This document shows, in pieces, positions 48,443-58,599 of a stretch of DNA of 64,000 bases (the first letter of the stretch is position 1; every line of letters starts with the position of its first letter). The DNA lies in the NCBI RefSeq assembly GCF_023283925.1, contig NZ_JAKIKX010000009.1, forward strand, positions 62,001 through 126,000, read 5' to 3'. The stretch is from Shewanella marisflavi. Its GTDB lineage: Bacteria; Pseudomonadota; Gammaproteobacteria; Enterobacterales; Shewanellaceae. The notes below the pieces were generated by a model that was not told the DNA's origin, did not search any database, and was given only the letters and a program-made list of their open reading frames with translations. Both the position numbers and the translations under genes were made by a program.

Positions 48443-51100
48443 ATGGCAGATACCACAGTAGCAAAACTGGCCGAGGAAGTAGGGAAAAGTGCTGATCGAT
48501 TAGTTGAGCAGTTTTCTGAGGCAGGAATTAAGAAGAGTAAAACAGATACTGTTTCTGAAGAAGAAAAGCAGAAGTTGCTTGAGTTTCTTAAGAAGCAACA
48601 TGGCGGCGATGCAACGCCAACCAAGATGACACTGCAGCGTAAATCCATTTCGACACTGAGCGTGTCGGGTAGTGGTGGTCAGTCTAAAGACATCAAAGTG
48701 GAAGTGCGTAAGAAGCGTACTTTCGTGAAGCGTGACCCAGCGGCAGAAGCCGAGGCGGAAGCCAAAGCTAAGGCTGAAGCGGAAGCTAAAGCGGCGGCAG
48801 AAGCCGAAGCTAAGGCCAAGGCCGAAGCGGAAGCCAAAGCTAAGGCTGAAGCAGAAGCCGCAGCAAAAGCTAAGGCTAAGGCCGAAGCTGAAGCTAAGGC
48901 GAAGAAAGCAGCCGAAGGTAAGCCAGTGGTTGAAGAGACTGCAGAAGAGAAAGCCGCCAAGGTGGAAGAAGCTCGTCTGTTAGCTGCTAAAGAAGCCGCT
49001 GCTAAGGCTAAAGCCGATGAAGAAGCTAAGGCTGCGGCCGAAGAAGCGCGTCGTCTTGCCGAAGAGAACGAAAAGCGTTGGGCTGAAGAAGAGCGCATTC
49101 GTAAAGAGTCAGAAAAAAGTGCCGATCACCATGTGACCACTTCAACTGAAGCGCGCGCAGCAGAAGACACTGCCGACATGAACGCAGAGAAGCGTGGCCG
49201 CCGTGCCCGTAAGCCTGCTGGCGGTAAGAAAGAAGCTCTGAACAAGAAGCGCGGCGGTAGAGATGCTCGTGGCGGTCGTAATCAGCGTAACCAGCGTAAT
49301 GCGCCTGAATCTATGGACCATGGCTTTAACAAGCCTGCCGTGGCTGTGACTCGTGATGTGAGCATCGGCGAGACAGTGACTGTTGCCGAGTTGGCACAGA
49401 AGATGGCGGTTAAAGCAACTGAGATCATCAAACAGATGATGAAGATGGGGACTATGGTCACCATCAACCAGGTGCTTGATCAGGAAACTGCGCAGTTGGT
49501 TGCCGAAGAGATGGGCCACAAGGTTGTACTGATCCGTGAAAACGAGCTTGAGCATCAAGTACTCGCTGACCGTGACGGCAACGTTAAAGTTGAGCCTCGT
49601 GCGCCAGTGGTAACCATCATGGGTCACGTTGACCATGGTAAGACATCACTACTTGACTACATTCGCCGTGCGAAAGTGGCATCTGGTGAGGCCGGTGGTA
49701 TTACCCAGCATATTGGTGCATACCATGTTGAAACCGGTAATGGCATGATCACCTTCTTAGATACGCCAGGTCACGCCGCGTTTACCGCAATGCGTGCTCG
49801 TGGTGCTAAGGCGACTGATATCGTGGTATTGGTTGTGGCGGCCGATGACGGCGTGATGCCACAGACCATCGAAGCGATTCAGCATGCTAAGGCCGGTGGT
49901 GTTCCACTGATTGTTGCAGTGAACAAGATAGATAAGCCAGAAGCAGACCCAGATCGCGTTAAGTCTGAACTTTCACAGCATGGTGTCATGTCTGAAGATT
50001 GGGGCGGGAACAACATGTTTGTTCACGTGTCAGCTAAGTCTGGTGAAGGTATCGACGAGTTACTTGAAGGCATCTTGCTTGAAGCCGAAGTTCTTGAGCT
50101 TAAAGCGGTTCGTGAAGGCATGGCGGCCGGTGTGGTTGTTGAGTCTAAACTGGATAAGGGTCGCGGCCCTGTTGCCACCGTTTTGGTACAAGAAGGTACC
50201 CTGAAGCAGGGCGATATCGTTCTTTGTGGTCTTGAGTACGGTAAAGTCCGTGCGATGAAAGATGAGAACGGTAAGTCAATCACCGAAGCAGGTCCATCGA
50301 TTCCGGTCGAGATCTTAGGTCTTTCTGGTGTGCCATCAGCTGGTGACGAAGCAACGGTTGTTCGTGACGAGCGTAAGGCGCGTGAAGTGGCGCTATACCG
50401 TCAAGGTAAGTTCCGCGATGTTAAGCTGGCACGTCAGCAGAAGTCTAAACTAGAGAATATGTTCGCTAACATGACTGAAGGCGAAGTCCAAGAGTTGAAC
50501 ATAGTGCTTAAGGCCGATGTACAAGGTTCTCTGGAAGCGATTTCTGACTCGCTCAACAAACTGTCTACCGATGAGGTGAAGGTAAATATCATCGCCAGCG
50601 GTGTGGGTGGTTTGACCGAGACAGATGCAACGCTTGCTGCGGCATCTAACGCTATTATGGTGGGCTTCAACGTTCGTGCCGATGCACAGGCGCGTAAGAC
50701 CATCGAGAGCGAGAGTGTTGACCTACGTTACTACAGCGTTATCTATCATCTGATTGATGAAGTTAAAGCGGCCATGGGCGGCATGTTGTCTCCTGAGTTC
50801 AAGCAAGAGATCATTGGTCTTGCCGAAGTACGTGATGTGTTCAAGTCTCCTAAGATCGGTGCTATCGCCGGTTGTATGGTCACCGAAGGTACCATCAAGC
50901 GTAGCGCGCCTATCCGCGTGCTGCGTGATAACGTGGTGATCTTCGAAGGTGAGCTGGAATCACTGCGTCGCTTTAAAGACGACGTTAGCGAAGTGCGTAA
51001 CGGCATGGAGTGTGGTATCGGCGTGAAGAACTATAATGACGTCAAAGTTGGCGATCAGATAGAGGTCTTCGAAACGGTCGAAATCGCTCGAACCTTATAA
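48443..51100 (+). CDS. infB: Translation initiation factor IF-2
   Basis: 885 aa GTPase bringing initiator tRNA to the 30S subunit. The N-terminal IF2-N domain is followed by a long A/E/K-rich low-complexity linker (about 48740-49110) and a basic stretch. The G domain has [17 protein letters not shown] and NKIDKPEAD; domains II-IV follow, ending [12 protein letters not shown]. The start is ATG 48443 with AGGGG upstream, giving [14 protein letters not shown]; an earlier frame overlapping nusA is unlikely. Internal starts as in E. coli are possible but not evident. Confidence 0.97.
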   Translation: MADTTVAKLAEEVGKSADRLVEQFSEAGIKKSKTDTVSEEEKQKLLEFLKKQHGGDATPTKMTLQRKSISTLSVSGSGGQSKDIKVEVRKKRTFVKRDPAAEAEAEAKAKAEAEAKAAAEAEAKAKAEAEAKAKAEAEAAAKAKAKAEAEAKAKKAAEGKPVVEETAEEKAAKVEEARLLAAKEAAAKAKADEEAKAAAEEARRLAEENEKRWAEEERIRKESEKSADHHVTTSTEARAAEDTADMNAEKRGRRARKPAGGKKEALNKKRGGRDARGGRNQRNQRNAPESMDHGFNKPAVAVTRDVSIGETVTVAELAQKMAVKATEIIKQMMKMGTMVTINQVLDQETAQLVAEEMGHKVVLIRENELEHQVLADRDGNVKVEPRAPVVTIMGHVDHGKTSLLDYIRRAKVASGEAGGITQHIGAYHVETGNGMITFLDTPGHAAFTAMRARGAKATDIVVLVVAADDGVMPQTIEAIQHAKAGGVPLIVAVNKIDKPEADPDRVKSELSQHGVMSEDWGGNNMFVHVSAKSGEGIDELLEGILLEAEVLELKAVREGMAAGVVVESKLDKGRGPVATVLVQEGTLKQGDIVLCGLEYGKVRAMKDENGKSITEAGPSIPVEILGLSGVPSAGDEATVVRDERKAREVALYRQGKFRDVKLARQQKSKLENMFANMTEGEVQELNIVLKADVQGSLEAISDSLNKLSTDEVKVNIIASGVGGLTETDATLAAASNAIMVGFNVRADAQARKTIESESVDLRYYSVIYHLIDEVKAAMGGMLSPEFKQEIIGLAEVRDVFKSPKIGAIAGCMVTEGTIKRSAPIRVLRDNVVIFEGELESLRRFKDDVSEVRNGMECGIGVKNYNDVKVGDQIEVFETVEIARTL

Positions 51101-51105
51101 TCATA

Positions 51106-51131
51106 AAGGGGCGGCGTAAGCCGCCCTTTTT
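51106..51131 (+). terminator. Hairpin with T tract between infB and rbfA
   Basis: Stem GGGCGGC / GCCGCCC, loop GTAA, five T. rbfA and truB follow without a clear promoter, so it may be partly read through. Confidence 0.8.
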
Positions 51132-51223
51132 GTTCAGGCATGACCCAGAGTCAAGACGCGACCCAAGTAGCAGTGGTTGCAGCTTCACCGAGCCGGTCAC
51201 CTGTTTTTGAGATGGCAAATATT

Positions 51224-51646
51224 ATGGCAAGAGAATTTAGTCGTACTCGTCGCATCGCACAGCAGCTTCAGCAGGAGCTGGCCCAAGTGCTGCAACGCGA
51301 CATCAAAGATCCGCGTATCGGCATGGTGACAGTGAACGATGTCGATGTGTCACGGGATCTTAGTTATGCAAAGGTCTATGTCACCTTCTTCGAGGAAGAC
51401 AAGGCCGTTGTCGAGGAGAAGTTGGCGGCATTAGAGACAGCATCAGGTTATGTACGTTCTCTAGTGGCTGGCAGAATGAAGCTGAGGGTGATGCCCGAAA
51501 TTCGCTTCATTTACGATGCCTCGTTGGTTGAAGGTATGCGTATGTCTAACTTGGTGAGTCAGGTGATCACTAAAGATGAGGCAAAAGCGCGGGAGCATGG
51601 TCGTGAAGATGACGACCAGGAAGCATCTGAGCAAGGTGATAAGTAA
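51224..51646 (+). CDS. rbfA: 30S ribosome-binding factor RbfA
   Basis: 140 aa assembly factor needed for 16S 5' end maturation. It has the KH-like core [22 protein letters not shown] ... [15 protein letters not shown] in pieces, and [11 protein letters not shown] at the end of the domain, then an acidic tail. I prefer ATG 51224 because the family opens MAxEFxRxxR. ATG 51212 and 51140 are in frame, and none has a strong ribosome site. Its stop overlaps the truB start (TAATG). Confidence 0.9.
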   Translation: MAREFSRTRRIAQQLQQELAQVLQRDIKDPRIGMVTVNDVDVSRDLSYAKVYVTFFEEDKAVVEEKLAALETASGYVRSLVAGRMKLRVMPEIRFIYDASLVEGMRMSNLVSQVITKDEAKAREHGREDDDQEASEQGDK

Positions 51647-52593
51647 TGGCGCGTAAACCTAGAGGTCGATTGGTCGACGGCATAGTGCTGCTGGACAAAG
51701 ACACGGGAATGAGCTCCAACTTTGCCCTGCAAAGAGTTAAACGTATCTATAACGCGGCGAAGGCGGGCCACACAGGCGCGCTAGATCCACTCGCCACTGG
51801 CATGCTGCCTATCTGCTTGGGGGAAGCGACCAAGTTCTCCCAGCATCTGCTAGATGCCGATAAGCGCTATCTGGTCACCGCTAAATTGGGTGTGCGCACC
51901 GATACCAGCGATTCAGATGGTGAAGTGGTGCAGACGCGTCCTATCGACTTTACTCAGCAGCAACTCGAAGAGGCGCTTGAGTATTTTCGTGGTGAGACCA
52001 TGCAGGTCCCTTCTATGTACTCGGCGCTCAAATATCAGGGCCAGCCTCTGTACAAGTATGCCCGTGAAGGCAAAGAGGTGCCCCGTGAGGCGCGTCCTAT
52101 CACAGTGCATGAGCTTAACTTTATTAAGCTCGAAGGTGATGAACTGACGCTGGATATTCATTGTTCCAAGGGGACCTATATTCGCACGATCACAGACGAT
52201 CTGGGTGAGATGTTAGGTTGTGGTGCACATGTGATCATGTTACGCCGCACCGGGGTAGCAGGTTATCCTTATGACAAGATGGTGAGCCTAGAACAACTAG
52301 AGGCACTGCTTGCTCAAGCTCAAAGTGAGGACGTTGCACCGAAAGTCTTACTCGATCCTTTATTGCTGCCTATGGACACTGCGGTCAGCGATTTGAAAGA
52401 GATCAATGTCAGCGATGAGCTGGCCCATTATCTGATGAATGGTAACCCTGTTCAGGTAGCGAATCTGCCCGTCGATGAGCTGGTGCGGATCACCTTAGGT
52501 GAGGCAAGGCGATTTGTCGGTATAGGTCAGATGAATGACGATGGCTTACTGGCGCCAAAGCGCCTGGTGGTTCTGCATGACGAGCAGGCTTAA
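51646..52593 (+). CDS. truB: tRNA pseudouridine(55) synthase TruB
   Basis: 315 aa enzyme making pseudouridine 55 in the tRNA T loop. The catalytic aspartate is D47 in [15 protein letters not shown]. Other family stretches are [20 protein letters not shown] and [15 protein letters not shown]. It overlaps rbfA by one base. Confidence 0.96.
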   Translation: MARKPRGRLVDGIVLLDKDTGMSSNFALQRVKRIYNAAKAGHTGALDPLATGMLPICLGEATKFSQHLLDADKRYLVTAKLGVRTDTSDSDGEVVQTRPIDFTQQQLEEALEYFRGETMQVPSMYSALKYQGQPLYKYAREGKEVPREARPITVHELNFIKLEGDELTLDIHCSKGTYIRTITDDLGEMLGCGAHVIMLRRTGVAGYPYDKMVSLEQLEALLAQAQSEDVAPKVLLDPLLLPMDTAVSDLKEINVSDELAHYLMNGNPVQVANLPVDELVRITLGEARRFVGIGQMNDDGLLAPKRLVVLHDEQA

Positions 52594-52596
52594 TGC

Positions 52597-52625
52597 TTGC
52601 TTAATGGCCATAAAATCGGTAATAT
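52597..52625 (+). promoter_or_regulatory. Sigma-70 promoter of rpsO
   Basis: TTGCTT, 17-base spacer, TAATAT; it lies directly after truB and about 60 bases before the S15 start. Confidence 0.7.
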
Positions 52626-52635
52626 AGCGCGCTCT

Positions 52636-52663
52636 CTTCGGCTGAGTTAGTGATCGGCTGAAG
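52636..52663 (+). promoter_or_regulatory. Hairpin in the rpsO leader, candidate S15 autoregulation site
   Basis: CTTCGGC / GCTGAAG with one G-T pair and a 14-base loop, about 15 bases before the ribosome site. E. coli S15 binds a pseudoknot in the same place to block its own translation; the pseudoknot itself is not proven here. Confidence 0.5.
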
Positions 52664-52688
52664 CATTTATATACTTTTGGAGAAAAAA

Positions 52689-52958
52689 ATGTCACTAAGT
52701 AAAGAAGTAAAAGCACAAATCCTGGCTGATTTCGGCCGTGGTGAGAATGATTCTGGTTCTACTGAAGTTCAGGTTGCACTGCTAACTGCACAAATCAACC
52801 ACCTACAAGGTCACTTCAAAGAGCACATCCATGATCATCACTCACGTCGTGGTTTGCTTCGCATGGTTAACTCTCGTCGTAAGCTACTAGCTTACCTGAA
52901 GCGCACTGAAAACGAGCGCTATCAAGAGCTTATCAAGAAGTTAGGTCTACGTCGCTAA
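52689..52958 (+). CDS. rpsO: 30S ribosomal protein S15
   Basis: 89 aa primary 16S-binding protein. It opens [18 protein letters not shown] and contains [21 protein letters not shown] and [12 protein letters not shown], as in all S15. The start is ATG 52689 with GGAG six bases before it. E. coli has pnp directly after rpsO; here an opposite-strand gene intervenes. Confidence 0.98.
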   Translation: MSLSKEVKAQILADFGRGENDSGSTEVQVALLTAQINHLQGHFKEHIHDHHSRRGLLRMVNSRRKLLAYLKRTENERYQELIKKLGLRR

Positions 52959-52980
52959 TCAATCGATTAGTGCTGTAGTG

Positions 52981-53007
52981 AAAAAGGAGGCTTAGCCTCC
53001 TTTTTTT
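52981..53007. terminator. Terminator after rpsO (bidirectional form)
   Basis: Stem AAAAAGGAGGC / GCCTCCTTTTT with loop TTA. It can also serve the convergent GGDEF-EAL gene. Confidence 0.92.
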
Positions 53008-53044
53008 ATGGATGTTTTTCGCGTGAACTTGATGTCAGTTGCGG

Positions 53045-55078
53045 CTAAAGTTGGCTGATGCTGGCGGTATTGGGCGCTATATATTTTTCTTCGAATTCAG
53101 TAATATCCAGGGGCTGACTATAGTAGAAGCCTTGACCTATTTCACAATCCATCTGCTTTAACCAATCGAGTTGCTGTTCGTTCTCTATGCCCTCCGCCAC
53201 AATGTGCAGATTCAGTTGTTTGCCGAGCATCAAGATAGTAGAAGCAATAGCGCTTTCGTTGGGCAGGTCGGTCACAAAACAGCGATCAATCTTCATCGTC
53301 GTGATCGGTAGATGGCGCAGATAAGAGAGAGAAGAGTAGCCAGTGCCGAAGTCATCGACCGCGATACCAAAGCCTGCACTCTTAAGTTGCTCGAGCTTAT
53401 GAATAGCAAGTTCAATATCATTCATCAATGAGGTTTCGGTGATCTCTACCTCTAACAGGCTGGGGTTTATTTGATATCTCAGTGCAAGTTGTTTGATGTC
53501 AGGCACCAGGCTGGCATCGGCAAATTGCTGTGAGGCCACGTTAACGGCGATGGGGATGGCGTAGTTGTAGCGTTTGCGCCAGTGCTTTAGCGTGCGGCAG
53601 GCTTCTTCGATCACCCAACGTCCCAGTGGGATGATAATCCCCGTCTCTTCGGCAACGGGAATAAAAGACATTGGGCTAATGAGTCGGCCATCTTTTTTCC
53701 AGCGGATCAGGGCTTCACAAGCGATCACCTTACCGGTTTTGATATTAAATTTGGGTTGGAAGTGCAGTAAAAACTCGTTGTTCTTTAAGGCATCGTGAAG
53801 CGAGGCTTCGGTTCTTAGACGCACCGCGGCTCGTTCAGTCATCTGCTGCTTAAAGAAGGCCCATTGGTTCGACCCCGCCGCTTTGGCGCTGTACATGGCT
53901 ATATCGGCGTGGCGAATCAAATCTTCGGCGCTCAAGCCATCGTCTGGGTAGATGGAGATCCCCACTGAGGCCGCAGGGTGAATCGTGTGTTCATTGAGTT
54001 GAAGCGGCACGTTAAGCTGCATCAACAGCTTGTCGACAAAGTCAGCTGCCTGATCTGGCGTTCTGGCATCTTCGGCCAAGATAACAAACTCATCGCCGCC
54101 GAGGCGGGCGACGGTACCACGATCGCCAACGACACGCTCTAACACCCTGGCGATACGCGCCAGAAATTGATCACCCAGGGCATGACCAAGTGAATCATTA
54201 ACGTTTTTGAAGCGGTCGAGATCGATAAACAACATGGTAAATTGATGTTTATGTACTCTCGCTCTTTGAATCGATACCGCTATGGTTTCTAGTAGCAAGG
54301 TGCGATTGGGCAGACCGGTTAAGGGATCTCGGGTAGCCATGCGGCGCAATTTGCTTTGGGTTTGACCAAATTGGATTAAGATTTGGTTAAATTTTGATGT
54401 CACTAATCCCAGCTCATCGTCCTGGTGGGCAGATGACGTGGGCAGTAAGTTTTCGTCCGGTAGTTCAGGGTCGATTTTATCTATCGCTTCACTGATCTCG
54501 GCAATGGGTTTAGTGAGGAAGCGATGGAAGATGATCGACAGAGCCATGGTTACCAGTAGGGCGCGGGCTAAGGTCGCCAGAAAACTGAAACGCAGCTGGG
54601 AAAAGAGTGTATTTGCCAGTTCCTGGGTGTTATAGAAAATGGTGAGTGTACCTATGACCTGCTGCTTCTCTGTTCCCTCAAAAAAAGAGGGCCGATATAA
54701 GGTGCGGCTGAACTGTTTTAAATCGCCAAACAGTTTTTCGCTCACTGTGCGGACTAAGGGGTTATCGGTAAAAGGATTATTCATTGAGACAAACATGCTG
54801 CCATCGTCGAGTTCGATCACTGCTTCGCCGACATGTTCAACCTTAAGTATTCCCTCAAGGGTTTGGGCGGCAAGATTATCATCAAGTGCCCAGACGGCAT
54901 TGGCGGCGGGTTGTTCAATGGAATCTAGGAGTTCTTCTTGAGCAACGATAAGTTGTTGACGGGCGGAGATGCCGACAAGCGCGACTTCGACGATAAAAAT
55001 AGCAACGGCAAAAAATAACGCTGAAAACACAACCAGTGTTGTTTGTTTCCATGTTAACGATTTGAACCGTGTGCTCAT
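53045..55078 (-). CDS. GGDEF-EAL c-di-GMP signalling protein with membrane sensor
   Basis: 677 aa. Transmembrane helix (about 11-35), extracytoplasmic sensor region (36-163), second helix (about 165-186), HAMP-like linker, GGDEF domain with intact GGDEF (327-331) and EAL domain with EAL (455-457) and DDFGTGYSSL intact. Both diguanylate cyclase and phosphodiesterase activities are possible. There is no RxxD inhibitory site at the usual place before GGDEF. It sits alone on the minus strand between rpsO and pnp, so it could be set against housekeeping expression. Signal and output are unknown. Confidence 0.93.
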   Translation of the reverse strand: MSTRFKSLTWKQTTLVVFSALFFAVAIFIVEVALVGISARQQLIVAQEELLDSIEQPAANAVWALDDNLAAQTLEGILKVEHVGEAVIELDDGSMFVSMNNPFTDNPLVRTVSEKLFGDLKQFSRTLYRPSFFEGTEKQQVIGTLTIFYNTQELANTLFSQLRFSFLATLARALLVTMALSIIFHRFLTKPIAEISEAIDKIDPELPDENLLPTSSAHQDDELGLVTSKFNQILIQFGQTQSKLRRMATRDPLTGLPNRTLLLETIAVSIQRARVHKHQFTMLFIDLDRFKNVNDSLGHALGDQFLARIARVLERVVGDRGTVARLGGDEFVILAEDARTPDQAADFVDKLLMQLNVPLQLNEHTIHPAASVGISIYPDDGLSAEDLIRHADIAMYSAKAAGSNQWAFFKQQMTERAAVRLRTEASLHDALKNNEFLLHFQPKFNIKTGKVIACEALIRWKKDGRLISPMSFIPVAEETGIIIPLGRWVIEEACRTLKHWRKRYNYAIPIAVNVASQQFADASLVPDIKQLALRYQINPSLLEVEITETSLMNDIELAIHKLEQLKSAGFGIAVDDFGTGYSSLSYLRHLPITTMKIDRCFVTDLPNESAIASTILMLGKQLNLHIVAEGIENEQQLDWLKQMDCEIGQGFYYSQPLDITEFEEKYIAPNTASISQL

Positions 55079-55276
55079 TTGCCACCCCTTACATTCTTAG
55101 TGACCAATCACATTCTATTTTTTAGAAAAAGCAGCGATAGACAGAAATTTATCTTTATCTACCCACTTTAGAGAAAAGATTACGCTTTGTCATCTACATG
55201 TGCTCTTTATCTATTGATTAGACTTGCAGTATACTTAGCCGCGAAATTAAGGTTATTAAATTAAGGAAAGGTTCAC

Positions 55277-57379
55277 GTGAATCCAATCGTAAAGAGTTTT
55301 GAATATGGTCAGCACACAGTCACGCTAGAGACTGGGGTTATTGCACGTCAAGCAGACGCAGCTGTTTTGGCAAGTATGGGTGATACAACAGTATTGGTAA
55401 CTGTTGTTGGCAAGAAAGCTGAAGAGCCAGGTCGTGACTTTTTCCCGTTAACCGTTAATTACCAGGAAAAAACTTACGCTGCGGGTAAAATCCCTGGTGG
55501 ATTTTTCAAACGCGAAGGCCGTCCTTCAGAAGGCGAAACCCTTACTGCGCGTCTGATTGACCGTCCTATTCGTCCACTATTCCCGAATGGTTTTAAGAAC
55601 GAAGTTCAAGTCATCATCACTGTGGTTTCTGTTGATCCAGAGATCAGCCCAGAAGTTATCTCTATGATAGGTACCTCTGCGGCGCTGTCTATCTCAGGCA
55701 TCCCATTCAACGGTCCACTAGGTTCAGCCCAAGTTGGTTATGTCGATGGCGAATATATCCTCAACCCAACGGTTTCTCAGTTAAAAGAGAGCCAACTTGA
55801 GCTGTCTGTTGCTGGTACCGAAAATGCGGTACTTATGGTTGAGTCTGAAGCCAGCGCTCTGCCTGAAGAAGTTATGCTAGGTGCAGTGGTTTATGGTCAC
55901 GAGCAGCAGCAAGTGGTGATCAATGCCATTAAAGAACTGCGCGCCGAAGTAAACAAGCCAATGTGGGACTGGAAACCAGCTGAAGTTGATGCTGAGTTGG
56001 TTGAGAAGATTCGCGTATTGGCCGAAGAAGGTTTTACCAATGCTTACCAGATCACTGCTAAGCATGAGCGTCGTGACGCCGTTATCGAAGTGAAGCAAGC
56101 GGCTATCGCTAAGCTGGTAGAAGAAAATCCAGACGTTGATCTTGCTGAAGCCGACAAGCTGCTGGGTAGCCTTGAGAAGAAGGTTGTTCGTAGCCGCATC
56201 ATCGCTGGTAACCCTCGTATCGACGGCCGTGAGCCAGATATGATCCGTGCCCTGAGCGTGATGGCTGGCGTACTGCCACGTACTCACGGTAGTGCACTGT
56301 TCACCCGTGGTGAAACTCAGGCACTGGTCACTTGTACCTTAGGTACTGAGCGTGACGCACAGAAGATCGATAGCATCATGGGCGAGCAAACCAGCCGCTT
56401 CATGCTGCACTACAACTTCCCACCATACTCTGTTGGTGAAACCGGTATGGTTGGTTCGCCTAAGCGTCGTGAAATTGGTCACGGTAAGCTAGCATGGCGC
56501 GGTATCAATGCCGTTATGCCAACGGCTGAAGAGTTCCCATACAGCGTACGTGTAGTGTCTGAAATCACAGAATCTAACGGTTCAAGCTCTATGGCTTCTG
56601 TATGTGGTACTTCTCTGGCACTGATGGACGCTGGTGTACCGATCAAGACTTCGGTTGCCGGTATTGCTATGGGTCTTGTGAAGGAAGGCGATGACTTTGT
56701 CGTTCTGTCTGACATCTTGGGTGATGAAGATCACTTAGGTGACATGGACTTTAAAGTAGCCGGTACTCGTGACGGTATCACTGCACTGCAGATGGATATC
56801 AAGATCGAAGGTATCACTCAGGAGATCATGCAGATCGCACTGCAACAAGCCTATGGCGCTCGTGTACATATCTTGAACGTGATGGACCAAGCTATCTCTG
56901 GTCACCGTGCAGATATCTCTGATCACGCTCCACGTATCACCACTCTGAAGATTAACCCAGAGAAGATTCGTGACGTGATTGGTAAAGGTGGCGCAACCAT
57001 TCGCGCGCTAACCGAAGAGACTGGCACTACCATCGAGCTGGAAGATGACGGTACTGTGAAGATTGCTTCAGCTAACGGCGAAGCGACTAAAGAAGCTATC
57101 CGTCGTATCCAGGAGATCACTGCAGAAGTTGAAGTCGGTACTGTTTACAATGGTAAGGTTGTTCGTATCGTTGACTTCGGTGCCTTCGTGACTATCCTTC
57201 CGGGTAAAGACGGTCTGGTGCATATTTCACAAATCGCTGAAGAGCGTGTTGCTAACGTTTCTGACTACTTAGAAGTTGGTCAGGAAGTGAAGGTTAAGGT
57301 GATGGAAGTTGATCGCCAAGGCCGCGTACGTCTGTCGATGAAAGAAGCTCAGCCGAAAGAAGAAGCGGCAAGCGAATAA
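55277..57379 (+). CDS. pnp: Polyribonucleotide nucleotidyltransferase (PNPase)
   Basis: 700 aa 3'-5' phosphorolytic exoribonuclease of the degradosome. Two RNase PH domains (first 1-140, second from about 310) are followed by a KH domain ([16 protein letters not shown]) and an S1 domain ([20 protein letters not shown]). The start is GTG 55277 with AAGGAAAGG upstream. Length is close to E. coli PNPase (711). Confidence 0.97.
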   Translation: MNPIVKSFEYGQHTVTLETGVIARQADAAVLASMGDTTVLVTVVGKKAEEPGRDFFPLTVNYQEKTYAAGKIPGGFFKREGRPSEGETLTARLIDRPIRPLFPNGFKNEVQVIITVVSVDPEISPEVISMIGTSAALSISGIPFNGPLGSAQVGYVDGEYILNPTVSQLKESQLELSVAGTENAVLMVESEASALPEEVMLGAVVYGHEQQQVVINAIKELRAEVNKPMWDWKPAEVDAELVEKIRVLAEEGFTNAYQITAKHERRDAVIEVKQAAIAKLVEENPDVDLAEADKLLGSLEKKVVRSRIIAGNPRIDGREPDMIRALSVMAGVLPRTHGSALFTRGETQALVTCTLGTERDAQKIDSIMGEQTSRFMLHYNFPPYSVGETGMVGSPKRREIGHGKLAWRGINAVMPTAEEFPYSVRVVSEITESNGSSSMASVCGTSLALMDAGVPIKTSVAGIAMGLVKEGDDFVVLSDILGDEDHLGDMDFKVAGTRDGITALQMDIKIEGITQEIMQIALQQAYGARVHILNVMDQAISGHRADISDHAPRITTLKINPEKIRDVIGKGGATIRALTEETGTTIELEDDGTVKIASANGEATKEAIRRIQEITAEVEVGTVYNGKVVRIVDFGAFVTILPGKDGLVHISQIAEERVANVSDYLEVGQEVKVKVMEVDRQGRVRLSMKEAQPKEEAASE

Positions 57380-57404
57380 TCGATAGCTAAAGCGAGTTGA
57401 GATT

Positions 57405-57432
57405 AAAAGGAGACCAATAGGTCTCCTTTTTT
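57405..57432 (+). terminator. Terminator after pnp
   Basis: Stem AAAAGGAGACC / GGTCTCCTTTT, loop AATA, six T. Confidence 0.92.
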
Positions 57433-57516
57433 ATTGGTTTTTACTAATTGAAGATAGCCGTGACTAGTTGGTATTGCTATGATTGGGGCTATTGCAGCGG
57501 TGAAAAGGTTAAATGG

Positions 57517-58407
57517 ATGACTTATAAATTGCGCTCGGTCTCGTTAGCTATGATGACTGGCTTAAGTTTGTTACTAACAGGATGTGTATCGACTCAACCG
57601 GCGGCAACGGCGGAGCAGGGTAAGTTAATGGTCGCCCCCGTTATGCCTGACTACAAACTTGAAGTCACCCTGGCAAGGCTCAATGATATCTTAGCCTCTG
57701 CAGAGTTAACGCCAGAGCAGCGTGCTCGTTTTCACTATGATCGTGGCGTTATTTATGACAGTGTTGGCCTGCGCATTCTTAGCCGTATCGATTTTCACCA
57801 ATCATTAAAACTCCAGCCTAATCTTGCTGATGCCTATAACTTTATCGGCATCTATTACACCCAGGAAGGCGAATTCGAGAGTGCCTATGAGGCGTTCGAT
57901 GCCGTCCTCGAGTTATCACCCGAATATGATTATGCCTATCTGAATCGTGGTATAGCGCTTTACTACGGACAGCGTGATGACCTTGCCGTTGCCGACATGC
58001 AATCTTTCTATCAGGCCAATGAGCAAGATGGCTATCGCGCCCTGTGGCTTTATATTACCGAGGTTAAGCGTGATGCCGAGCAGGCAAAGCTACACTTAGC
58101 TGAAAATCGAAGCAAGCTTGATGACTCTCAGTGGTCTACAACCTTAGTGGATTTTTATCTCGGTAAGCTGAGCCGCGACCAAGTGTTTCAGATCGCCAAG
58201 CAGGGCTTAAGTCATCCTAATGAGTACGCCGAGCGTCTGTGCGAGGCCTATTTTTACATCGCTAAAGTGGCTCAGAAGCAGGGTAACTACAGCGATGCTG
58301 CCAACTATTTCAGGCTTGCCTTAGCGACCAATATCTATGATTTCGTTGAGCACAGATATGCCAGGGTAGAGCTGGCAAACATGAGTGAGTTGCTCACCCA
58401 GCCCTAA
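57517..58407 (+). CDS. nlpI: Lipoprotein NlpI (TPR repeats)
   Basis: 296 aa outer-membrane lipoprotein that in E. coli docks peptidoglycan endopeptidases for turnover. Signal peptide with lipobox LLTGC, then TPR units (FHYDRGVIYDSVG, AYNFIGIYYTQEG, AYLNRGIALYYGQ). The start is ATG 57517 with AAAGG eight bases upstream; an upstream in-frame extension from 57448 lacks signal-peptide sense. The place after pnp matches E. coli. Confidence 0.94.
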   Translation: MTYKLRSVSLAMMTGLSLLLTGCVSTQPAATAEQGKLMVAPVMPDYKLEVTLARLNDILASAELTPEQRARFHYDRGVIYDSVGLRILSRIDFHQSLKLQPNLADAYNFIGIYYTQEGEFESAYEAFDAVLELSPEYDYAYLNRGIALYYGQRDDLAVADMQSFYQANEQDGYRALWLYITEVKRDAEQAKLHLAENRSKLDDSQWSTTLVDFYLGKLSRDQVFQIAKQGLSHPNEYAERLCEAYFYIAKVAQKQGNYSDAANYFRLALATNIYDFVEHRYARVELANMSELLTQP

Positions 58408-58436
58408 GGCCTGCGAAAGTTCAGTTAAACAGTGCT

Positions 58437-58472
58437 AAAGGCCCTTTTGGTGTGAAAGGGCCTTTCTCTTTC
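58437..58472 (+). terminator. Terminator after nlpI
   Basis: Perfect arms AAAGGCCCTTT / AAAGGGCCTTT around TGGTGTG, followed by a broken T tract. Confidence 0.65.
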
Positions 58473-58599
58473 CGGCAATTGGGATACACCCAGTAAGGCG
58501 TCGCTAAGCCCTGCAGATTCCGGTTGCTAAACTAGCCATAAGCTAAGCTTGGCGCTATAATTGCCGGCTTTTAGCACTCCATCAAATTCGCAGGTAATC

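Noticed and set aside
48732-48983. Tandem-repeat coding segment in infB as a possible mobile or variable element
   Set aside because: Ala/Glu/Lys-rich linkers are normal in gammaproteobacterial IF2; composition and frame fit the host gene.
48679-49098. 139-codon minus-strand ORF within infB (A/S-rich)
   Set aside because: It is the complement of the IF2 low-complexity A/E/K linker; the repeats create long open frames on other strands.
51140-51223. 28-residue N-terminal extension of RbfA
   Set aside because: The family starts at MAREF-like sequence; the extension lacks a good ribosome site and adjoins the infB terminator, though it cannot be fully excluded.
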